DNA of 64,000 nt from an uncultured Ruminococcus sp. Its GTDB lineage: Bacteria; Bacillota; Clostridia; Lachnospirales; Lachnospiraceae. Within the stretch, counting starts at the first letter, position 1. Each line of letters starts with the position of its first letter. Made by a program: the position numbers and the translations under genes. Positions 45,682-52,446 of the stretch are shown piece after piece. Location: positions 17,092 to 81,091 of the forward strand of contig CAJFGR010000006.1 of assembly GCA_904377845.1 (NCBI GenBank). Direction: 5' to 3'. Below the pieces are notes generated by a model. It did no database searches. It was not told where the DNA came from and saw nothing but the letters and a program-made list of their open reading frames with translations.

Positions 45682-47177
45682 ATGGGAGATACTTTACAGA
45701 TTCTGACTGCCATGATCATCTATATGGCGGCGGTCATCATTATAGGAGTTACATTTGCGAGGAAGGCAAATGCAAGTTCAGACGCTTATTTCCTCGGCGG
45801 GAGAAGTCTCGGCCCGTGGGTGACGGCTATGAGTGCGGAGGCGTCTGATATGTCCGGATGGCTCCTTATGGGCCTGCCGGGCGTTGCGTACTGGTGCGGT
45901 ATCGCAGACGCGGCATGGACAGCCATCGGACTGGCTGCGGGTACATATATCAACTGGCTGATTGTATCCAAACGTCTGCGTCGTTACAGTGAGAAAGCCG
46001 GCAATGCGATCACGCTGCCGGAATATTTTTCCAATCGTTTTCACGAGAAGAAAAAGGTTATCATGACGATTGCGGCAGTATTTATCCTGATCTTTTTTAC
46101 TGTGTATGCGGCAAGCTGCCTTGTGACCTGCGGCAAGCTGTTTTCCACATTATTTGGTCTTCCGTATATTCCGATGATGATCGTGGGCGCGGTGTTCGTA
46201 CTGATCTATACGATCATCGGCGGTTTCCTCGCGGAGAGCGCTTCGGACTTCATGCAGGCGATCGTTATGATCGTGGCTCTTGGCGTGATCGTGCTTGTGG
46301 GAACTTATGCGGCAGGCGGTCTCGGAGCAGTCATTGACAACGTGAAAGATATACCGGGATTCCTTGAATTCTTTGGCATGGCGACGCCCCAGACCGTGGA
46401 CGGCGTACAGCAGACGGCAAACGGTGTGCCGCTGTTCGGGGAGGCAGCTCCCTACGGGATCATTTCTGTTGTATCCATGCTGGCATGGGGACTGCACGCT
46501 CACGGCGTATTGCTACGGTGTGGGTGCTGATCTCGCTTACGATAGCTGTATTTATCGGTGTAATGGGGCGCGCCCTCTATCCGACGGCGCTGACGACCTC
46601 GGCAGACGCGGAGAATGTGTTTATCCTTCTGTCAACAAATCTGCTTCCTCCGCTGATCGCAGGTTTTGTGATGGCAGGGATCCTTGCAGCGACGATCAGT
46701 TCCTCGGATTCGTATCTGCTCATCGCAGCGTCCGCATTTGCAAAGAATATCTATCAGGGGCTGTTCCGCAAGAAAGCTTCTGACCGTGAGGTGCTCAATA
46801 TCTCAAGGCTGACGCTGCTTTTGATCGCTATCGTGGCGATCATCATCGCACTGGATGAGAACAGTGTCATCTTCACGATCGTAAGCTTCGCATGGGCGGG
46901 ATTCGGCGCTACATTTGGGCCGCTGATGCTCTTCAGTCTGTTCTGGAAGAGGACGACAAGAGCAGGCGCGATTGCCGGTATGCTTGGCGGTGCGGGAATG
47001 GTATTTGTGTGGAATCTGCTTGTACGTCCGTTGGGCGGCATCTGGGATATCTATGAACTCCTGCCGGCATTTATCTTCTCCTGTCTGTGCATTGTAGTGG
47101 TATCACTGTTATCACCGAAGCCGTCGCAGGAGATCGAGAGAGAATTTGAAGAAGTAAAAGCGATGGGAAAGAAATAA
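45682..47177 (+). pseudogene. putP: sodium/solute symporter (PutP type), internal deletion with frameshift
   Basis: The first frame (AAAGGA 9 bases before ATG 45682) encodes normal sodium:solute symporter helices with SAEASDMSGWLLMGLPG and SDFMQAIVM, up to VVSMLAWGL at 46494. It then reads HAHGVLLRCGC and stops at 46530. The rest of the protein continues in another frame from about 46497 (RSRRIATVWVLIS) through SSSDSYLLIAASAFAKNIYQ to the stop at 47177. In PutP about 22 residues (a GYFG.PH helix piece and loop) lie between WGL and RRI; here they are missing. So roughly 65 bases were lost and the frame shifted. The transporter is probably dead. Confidence 0.85.
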
Positions 47178-47203
47178 TAAGAAATAATACAAGATTCAAT
47201 GTG

Positions 47204-47239
47204 GGACAGCAGTTGACAAGACTGCTGTCCTGTGTTTTT
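47204..47239 (+). terminator. rho-independent terminator after the symporter
   Basis: GGACAGCAGT-TGACAAG-ACTGCTGTCC followed by TGTGTTTTT. Confidence 0.88.
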
Positions 47240-47308
47240 ATAGCATTGTAGGAAATATATCAAAAATCCGGCGCCATCTGTGCACCGGAAGAGAAAGGAG
47301 AGTTTCTT

Positions 47309-48697
47309 GTGTCAGTTACAGGTGCAGTGATGGTTCCCCATCCGCCTCTGATCGTGCCGGAGATCGGACACGGGGAGGAACGTAAGATACAGGTTACGAT
47401 AGATTCCTATCATCGTGCCGCACAGAAGATCGCAAAGTGGAAGCCGGATACAGTTGTTGTGATATCACCTCATTCCGTGATGTATGCAGACTATTTTCAC
47501 ATTTCGCCGGGGAACGGGGCGAAAGGAAACTTTGCCCGGTTCCGTGCGCCTCAGGTAAAATTCCAGGCGGACTATGACACAGAGTTCGTGCAGATGCTCT
47601 GCCAGGAGGCGGAAGCCAGAGACATCCCTGCGGGAACACTGGGAGAGCGGGATAAAAGTCTGGATCACGGAACGATGGTCCCTCTCTATTTTCTGGATCA
47701 GTATGATACAGATTATAAGCTGGTGCGCATCGGTCTGTCGGGCCTGCCTTTGACAAAGCATTATGAGCTGGGACAGTGCATCAAAAAGGCTGCGGAACTT
47801 CTGGAGCGGAATACAGTGGTCATCGGAAGCGGTGATCTGTCGCATAAGTTAAAGGAGAACGGACCTTACGGATTTCAGAAAGAAGGACCGGAGTATGACG
47901 AACGGATCATGGATGTGATGGGAAGGGCTGCGTTCGGAGAATTGTTTGACTTCTCAGAGAATTTCTGTGAGAAGGCGGCAGAGTGCGGTCACCGGTCGTT
48001 TACGATCATGGCCGGAGCCCTTGACGGTCTTGCGGTGAAGACGGAGAAACTGTCCCATGAAGGTACGTTCGGCGTGGGGTACGGCGTGTGTATCTACGAA
48101 GTATCGGGCAGAGATACGAACCGGTATTTTCTGGAAGAATACCGCCAGAGAGAAGAAGAAAAGGCAAGAAAGAGAAAAAACGCCGAGGATCCGTTTGTAC
48201 GGCTGGCAAGAAAGACGATAGAGACATATGTGCGAACAGGTGAGAAGATCAGCGTGCCGGAGGGACTCCCGGAGGAGATGTATTCCCGTCGGGCGGGAGT
48301 GTTCGTATCACTGAAAAAGGACGGAAGGCTTAGGGGCTGCATCGGTACGATCGCGCCGGTCCGAGGCAGTATAGCGGAAGAGATCATTGAAAATGCCATC
48401 AGCGCAGCTATAAAAGATCCCAGATTCCATGCTGTTGAGCCGGACGAGCTTGAACATCTTGTGTACAGTGTGGATGTACTGGGGGATGCAGAGAAGATCA
48501 GTTCTCCGGAAGAACTGGATGTGAAGCGTTACGGTGTCATTGTGAGCAGAGGGTACAGACGGGGACTGCTCCTGCCGGATCTTGAAGGCGTGGATACGGC
48601 GGAAGACCAGGTCGAGATTGCCAGACAGAAAGCAGGAATTCCAGAAGATGCGGAGGATATCACTCTGGAGCGCTTTGAGGTGGTGAGACATTATTGA
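47309..48697 (+). CDS. AmmeMemoRadiSam proteins B and A in one chain (MEMO-like + AMMECR1)
   Basis: 462 residues, GTG start with AAAGGAG upstream. About 1-265 is a MEMO/LigB-extradiol-dioxygenase-like domain (VMVPHPPLIVPEIG, VISPHSVMYAD, LDHGTMVPLYFL, VIGSGDLSHKL). About 290-460 is an AMMECR1 domain (GVFVSLKKDGRLRGCIGTI, SVDVLGDAEKISSPEELDV). The radical SAM partner starts 4 bases inside its end. The three-part AmmeMemoRadiSam set is widespread in anaerobes and archaea; its reaction is, to my knowledge, not firmly established. MEMO-like His residues suggest metal binding. Confidence 0.9.
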   Translation: MSVTGAVMVPHPPLIVPEIGHGEERKIQVTIDSYHRAAQKIAKWKPDTVVVISPHSVMYADYFHISPGNGAKGNFARFRAPQVKFQADYDTEFVQMLCQEAEARDIPAGTLGERDKSLDHGTMVPLYFLDQYDTDYKLVRIGLSGLPLTKHYELGQCIKKAAELLERNTVVIGSGDLSHKLKENGPYGFQKEGPEYDERIMDVMGRAAFGELFDFSENFCEKAAECGHRSFTIMAGALDGLAVKTEKLSHEGTFGVGYGVCIYEVSGRDTNRYFLEEYRQREEEKARKRKNAEDPFVRLARKTIETYVRTGEKISVPEGLPEEMYSRRAGVFVSLKKDGRLRGCIGTIAPVRGSIAEEIIENAISAAIKDPRFHAVEPDELEHLVYSVDVLGDAEKISSPEELDVKRYGVIVSRGYRRGLLLPDLEGVDTAEDQVEIARQKAGIPEDAEDITLERFEVVRHY

Positions 48698-49608
48698 AGA
48701 CAGAGATCAGCAAGGAAGAGATCAGCAAGACAGAGATCAGCAAGGAAGAGATCAGCAGCAATGGTCGGAAAATCGTGGGAACGGCAGCCGCCTGTCCGGT
48801 CTGTCCCCATCACTGCAGATTAATGGACGGCCAGTACGGCAGATGTGGAGCGAGAAAGAACGAGAACGGGAAAATTATCTGTGACAATTACGGAAAGGTG
48901 ACAGCTCTGGCGCTGGATCCGATAGAGAAAAAGCCGTTAAGGTATTTCTTCCCGGGGAGCATGATCCTGTCCGTGGGGAGTTACGGCTGTAATCTGTCCT
49001 GCCCGTTCTGCCAGAATCATGAGATTTCCATGGCAAGATCGGAAAATACCGGCTGGCGCATGATGAGGCCGGAGGAGCTTGCGGATCTGGCGGAAGACTG
49101 CCGCGGCAGGGGGAATATCGGCGTGGCATTTACCTACAATGAGCCGCTGGCAGGATACGAGTTCGTCCGGGATACTGCCCGTCTGGTCCATGAGCGCGGG
49201 ATGAAAAACGTGCTGGTCACCAACGGGACGGCTAAGCTTCCGGTACTGGAGGAACTGCTGCCGTATATCGACGCCATGAATATCGACCTGAAGGGATTTA
49301 CAGAGGAGTATTACCGGAAACTGGGAGGTAGCCTTGAGACGGTGAAAGAGTTTATCCGGCGTGCCGCGAAAGAGTGCCATGTGGAACTGACAACCCTGAT
49401 CGTGCCGGGAGAGAATGACTCTGCGGAGGAGATGGAGCGGGAGGCGGAATGGATCGCATCTGTGGACTCTGAAATCGTGCTCCATGTGACAAGATTTTTC
49501 CCGAGATACCGGATGACGGATCGGAAGGCCACGGATGTAGAAGAAGTATACCGGCTCCGGGATGCTGCAGGAAAGTATCTGAAATATGTATATACGGGAA
49601 ACTGCTGA
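48694..49608 (+). CDS. AmmeMemoRadiSam system radical SAM enzyme
   Basis: 304 residues. TTG start at 48694 overlaps the preceding stop. The first 21 residues are a repeat (KTEIS-KEEIS twice); then a Cys-rich segment (CPVCPHHCRL, GRCGARK), the radical SAM cluster motif in YGCNLSCPFCQNH, NEPLAGYEFVRD and MNIDLKGFTEEYYRKLGG. Related to pyruvate formate-lyase activating enzymes. If translation instead began further in, the repeat would be leader; the only near alternatives are rare start codons, so TTG is favoured through coupling. Target unknown. Confidence 0.88.
   Translation: MKTEISKEEISKTEISKEEISSNGRKIVGTAAACPVCPHHCRLMDGQYGRCGARKNENGKIICDNYGKVTALALDPIEKKPLRYFFPGSMILSVGSYGCNLSCPFCQNHEISMARSENTGWRMMRPEELADLAEDCRGRGNIGVAFTYNEPLAGYEFVRDTARLVHERGMKNVLVTNGTAKLPVLEELLPYIDAMNIDLKGFTEEYYRKLGGSLETVKEFIRRAAKECHVELTTLIVPGENDSAEEMEREAEWIASVDSEIVLHVTRFFPRYRMTDRKATDVEEVYRLRDAAGKYLKYVYTGNC
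48697..48756 (+). repeat. 30-base tandem repeat, two copies, in the radical SAM gene start
   Basis: Two perfect 30-base copies (48697-48726, 48727-48756), each built of two 15-base near-copies (AAGACAGAGATCAGC and AAGGAAGAGATCAGC). It encodes KTEISKEEIS twice. Copy number could vary in frame, changing only the N-terminal tail. Confidence 0.95.
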
Positions 49609-49619
49609 ATGAAGAACCG

Positions 49620-49657
49620 TCTAAACAAAATCTAAACGCCTGCCCGGCGAATATTAT
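49620..49657 (+). promoter_or_regulatory. putative activator-dependent promoter with direct repeat
   Basis: TCTAAAC at 49620-49626 and again at 49631-49637, an exact 11-base period as used by OmpR-family regulators, overlapping where a -35 would be. TATTAT (49652-49657) is the -10. It drives the 35-residue ORF at 49713. A KdpE-type regulator gene lies 2 kb downstream and is one candidate. Confidence 0.5.
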
Positions 49658-49712
49658 CACTCTCTTAATGAAAGAAAGGCTATGATAAAGATAAGAAAAG
49701 AGGGTGATCGAT

Positions 49713-49820
49713 ATGTTGAAAGATTTGTTATTATTCCTGCTCATGATGGCAGGCGGAGCATACGGATTATGGATCATGCGCGGAGTGATAAAGGGAAGTC
49801 AGGAAAAGAAAGCCGCTTAA
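49713..49820 (+). CDS. 35-residue single-helix membrane peptide
   Basis: Starts MLKDLLLFLLMMAGGAYG and ends with basic GSQEKKAA; AGAGGGTGAT precedes the ATG. One membrane helix (about 3-24). It has its own promoter and is closed by a terminator, so it is a separate small transcript. It does not clearly match KdpF despite the nearby kdpDE-like genes. Its stop lies within a 12-base palindrome CCGCTTAAGCGG (49813-49824). Confidence 0.6.
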   Translation: MLKDLLLFLLMMAGGAYGLWIMRGVIKGSQEKKAA

Positions 49821-49850
49821 GCGGGTATAATTATATATGATCCAAGATGA

Positions 49851-49890
49851 AAAACAGCCTCTCGGGAAATTTACTCCGAGGGGCTGTTTT
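49851..49890 (+). terminator. terminator after the 35-residue ORF
   Basis: AAAACAGCCTCTCGG pairs with CCGAGGGGCTGTTTT (one G-U pair), 10-base loop, ending in TTTTT. It lies 24 bases before the toxin start, so it could also be part of the toxin leader if the TATAAT at 49826-49831 is used. Confidence 0.85.
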
Positions 49891-49914
49891 TAAAATATGG
49901 TTGAAATCGAACTT

Positions 49915-50028
49915 ATGAGTGATTTTGAAATGCTCTCCATTGTACTGATGATACTCGGTATTGTTGTTACAATCTTAATTGCATACATCGATCACATGAA
50001 AAAGTACATCGATCACATGAAAAAGTAA
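49915..50028 (+). CDS. predicted type I toxin, holin-like membrane peptide (Hol_Tox-like)
   Basis: 37 residues from ATG 49915: MSDFEMLSIVLMILGIV, then TILIAYIDHMKK repeated in part. One membrane helix after an acidic start and a basic tail resembles the putative holin-like toxin family found in many Clostridia. The tail YIDHMKK is present twice because of a 21-base tandem duplication (49986-50027). An in-frame ATG at 49897 would add six residues; neither has a clear ribosome site, common for these toxins. The 3' end is overlapped by a predicted antisense RNA. Family assignment is from memory of the pattern. Confidence 0.65.
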   Translation: MSDFEMLSIVLMILGIVVTILIAYIDHMKKYIDHMKK

Positions 50029-50060
50029 CCGCCCCACGCCAAAGGATTGCGGTTACTTTT
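50021..50060. terminator. shared bidirectional terminator of toxin and antisense RNA
   Basis: Perfect 12-bp arms AAAAGTAACCGC (50021-50032) and GCGGTTACTTTT (50049-50060), 16-base loop. The left arm includes the toxin stop codon. Confidence 0.85.
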
Positions 50061-50110
50061 CGTAACTAATATATTTTGGAACTAACCGCTTATCGGTAGT
50101 GCCTGTTTCT
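50021..50110 (-). ncRNA. predicted antisense RNA antitoxin
   Basis: A near-consensus promoter on the minus strand (50145-50117) would start an RNA near 50110 that runs toward the toxin gene and ends at the hairpin 50060-50021, whose minus-strand copy is followed by TTTTT. The RNA would be about 90 bases and pair with the 3' end of the toxin message. This is the usual layout of type I toxin-antitoxin loci such as txpA/RatA. No expression evidence. Confidence 0.6.
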
Positions 50111-50116
50111 ATAGTT

Positions 50117-50145
50117 ATATTAGCAAAGTGTGCAGAGAATGTCAA
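50117..50145 (-). promoter_or_regulatory. strong promoter of the antisense RNA
   Basis: On the minus strand TTGACA (50145-50140), 17-base spacer, TAATAT (50122-50117). Confidence 0.8.
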
Positions 50146-50182
50146 ATTGTTCAGGTGTTCATTGTACGGCTCAAGAACCACA

Positions 50183-50211
50183 TTGTCAAACTAGAGGCAA
50201 AGTGATAATAT
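50183..50211 (+). promoter_or_regulatory. promoter of the kdpD-like gene
   Basis: TTGTCA (50183-50188), 17-base spacer, TAATAT (50206-50211), 40 bases before the start codon. Confidence 0.75.
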
Positions 50212-50251
50212 CAGAGAGAAAAAGAGGCGTTATGCAGGGAGAATGAAGCAG

Positions 50252-51748
50252 ATGGAGAAGATAAGTGGACGGATCAGGAAAATCATGTACAGAGAGAAAC
50301 TGCTAGATCTGGGACGGACGGCGGCGATCGTACTGGCGGCAGCTCTTATCGGTCTTTACCTGAACCGTGCCGGAGTCATGAAAGAAAACATCCTGATGGT
50401 ACTGCTGATCGGCGTGATCCTGACAGGCGCCTTTACGGCGGGATATGAGTACGGCGTGATCGGGGCGGTGGCAAGTGTGCTGATCTTCAACTATTTCTTC
50501 ACCGTGCCGGTCCATACATTTGCGATCATGAATCCGGACGATGTGGTGCTGATGATCTTTTTCCTGATCGTATCGTTCATCTCGTCGGCGATGACGGCGC
50601 GTTTCCGCAGGCAGGTGGCGATCGCGGAGGAAAATGAAAGGACAGCCCGACGTATGTCGGAACTCTCGGAGCGCTTTATCAATGTCACGGGAACGGAACG
50701 GATCACGGAACTTGGCCTTTCCTATATCAAAGAAAATACCGGCTATGATGCTGCCGTCAGGCTGGACGGACACAGTACAGCCGGACAGCCGGACACGGCA
50801 GGGGCGGTCCTGTTCCCGATCAGAGGCATTGCCCGTAAGACGGGAGAGATCATTGTCTTTACGAAAGACCGGGGGCTTGGTGCGGAGCAGGAAATTTTCA
50901 TACGCGCCGTGGCGGGGCAGATGGGGATCGCTCTTGACCGGGAGAGGATCTATGAGAAGCAGGAGAAGACGAAGCTTCAGGTAGAGCGGGAGCATCTGAA
51001 GAGCAGTATGCTGCGCAGCATATCCCATGACTTCCGGACGCCGCTGACGGGGATCATCGGCGACTGCGACCTGATCCTGCAGCGTCATGTGACCGGGCCT
51101 GAAGAGCAGGATGAGCTTTTAATGGATATCCGGGAACAGAGTATGTGGCTGACCCGCACGATGGAGAATATCCTGAGTATGACGAAGATCGAGAGCGGCG
51201 CGGATTTTATCAGCAGGAGAGAAGAAGTGGTGGAAGACCTTGTGTATGAGGCGGAGAGCCATGTGAGCGGACTCAGGGAACACAGGAGATTTCAGGATTC
51301 CATGCCCGAAGAAGTGCTGATCGCGGATGTGGACGCAAGGCTGATCGTGCAGGTGCTGGTAAACCTGTTGGATAATGCGGTAAAGCATACGAAAGAGAAC
51401 GGACTGATCCGGCTGAATGTGTCGTATCAGGACGGCAGGGCGTACTTTGTCGTGGAGGATAACGGACCGGGGATCGAGCCGGGGCAGGAGGAGACGATCT
51501 TCGGAGAATTTGTCTCCCTTGCAGGCAGAGGACCCGACCAGAAGCACGGGATGGGGCTGGGGCTTGCCATATGCAGGGAAGTCGTAAAGGCCCATGGAGG
51601 CGAGATCCGTGCGGAGAACCGGCCGGAGGGCGGAGCCAGATTTGTCTTCTGGCTGAATGCGCAGCCGGCAGTACAAATGGAAGAAATGGAAGAAGAATAC
51701 GGGGGAACAGAACGGGATGGAAGAGAAGCAGACCATATTGATCGTTGA
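50252..51748 (+). CDS. kdpD: short KdpD-like sensor histidine kinase lacking the N-terminal KdpD/USP domains
   Basis: 498 residues. Four membrane helices of DUF4118 type (about 20-115, with FNYFFTVPVHTF), a GAF-like domain (about 145-245), phospho-His259 in SISHDFRTPLTG, and ATPase boxes NLLDNAVKHTKENG, VEDNGPGIEP and GMGLGLAICREVV. Full KdpD is about 900 residues and has a cytosolic N-terminal half that senses K+/c-di-AMP; that half is absent. ATG 50252 has GGGAGA at usable spacing; 50243 overlaps it. The regulator gene overlaps its end. No kdpFABC is in the window. Confidence 0.88.
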   Translation: MEKISGRIRKIMYREKLLDLGRTAAIVLAAALIGLYLNRAGVMKENILMVLLIGVILTGAFTAGYEYGVIGAVASVLIFNYFFTVPVHTFAIMNPDDVVLMIFFLIVSFISSAMTARFRRQVAIAEENERTARRMSELSERFINVTGTERITELGLSYIKENTGYDAAVRLDGHSTAGQPDTAGAVLFPIRGIARKTGEIIVFTKDRGLGAEQEIFIRAVAGQMGIALDRERIYEKQEKTKLQVEREHLKSSMLRSISHDFRTPLTGIIGDCDLILQRHVTGPEEQDELLMDIREQSMWLTRTMENILSMTKIESGADFISRREEVVEDLVYEAESHVSGLREHRRFQDSMPEEVLIADVDARLIVQVLVNLLDNAVKHTKENGLIRLNVSYQDGRAYFVVEDNGPGIEPGQEETIFGEFVSLAGRGPDQKHGMGLGLAICREVVKAHGGEIRAENRPEGGARFVFWLNAQPAVQMEEMEEEYGGTERDGREADHIDR

Positions 51749-52403
51749 GGACGACAAATACATTATCCATTTTATATCGATGAGCCTGAAGGAAGAGAAC
51801 TATACATTCTGGACGGCAAAGTCCGTAAAAGAGGCGTTAAGCCTTTTCTATGCCAACCGGCCGGATCTGGTGATCCTCGATCTGGGACTGCCGGACGGCG
51901 ACGGTCTGGACGTGGTCAGAAGTATCCGGGAGATCGCTTCCACCCCGATCATCGTTGTGTCGGCACGGCAGGAGGAACCGGAGAAGATAAGGCTTCTGGA
52001 TGCCGGAGCAGACGATTATGTGACAAAGCCGTTCTATATGGGAGAGCTTCTGGCGAGGATCCGCGCCGCCTTAAGAAAAAGGGAAAACCGTCCTGCGGAT
52101 CAGGACTTGCGCTTTACAGACGGGGATCTTCTTGTGGACTACGAAAGACGGCGTGTGGAAGTGGACGGACAGGAAGTCCATCTCACGCCCATCGAGTATA
52201 AGATCCTGCTCCTTCTGATTGCCAACAGGGGGAAAGTCCTGACACATCATTATATCTTAAAAGAAGTGTGGGGATATGCAGAGGGCGTGGAGGCAGGAAC
52301 CCTGCGTGTGTTCATGGCGACTCTCCGCAGGAAGATCGAGAAGAATCCGTCCCGGCCGCAGCATATCATTACGGAAGTAGGCGTGGGATACCGGTTTAAA
52401 TAG
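51717..52403 (+). CDS. kdpE: KdpE-like response regulator (OmpR family)
   Basis: 228 residues. Receiver domain with EDD at 11-13, phospho-Asp55 in VILDLGLPDGDG and Lys in YVTKPF; winged-helix domain (about 130-226) with HLTPIEYKILLLLIANRGKV and RVFMATLRRKIEKNP. ATG 51717 has GGGGGA 10 bases upstream; the start lies inside the kinase gene, overlap 32 bases. It pairs with the short KdpD. Targets may include potassium transport genes elsewhere or the direct-repeat promoter at 49620. Confidence 0.9.
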   Translation: MEEKQTILIVEDDKYIIHFISMSLKEENYTFWTAKSVKEALSLFYANRPDLVILDLGLPDGDGLDVVRSIREIASTPIIVVSARQEEPEKIRLLDAGADDYVTKPFYMGELLARIRAALRKRENRPADQDLRFTDGDLLVDYERRRVEVDGQEVHLTPIEYKILLLLIANRGKVLTHHYILKEVWGYAEGVEAGTLRVFMATLRRKIEKNPSRPQHIITEVGVGYRFK

Positions 52404-52446
52404 AAAAAATTAAAAGCCCATATGGGAGTCAGGAGATAACGATAGG

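Noticed and set aside
49713-49820. Calling the 35-residue ORF KdpF
   Set aside because: It is followed by a terminator and not by kdpA, and its sequence does not resemble KdpF beyond having one helix.
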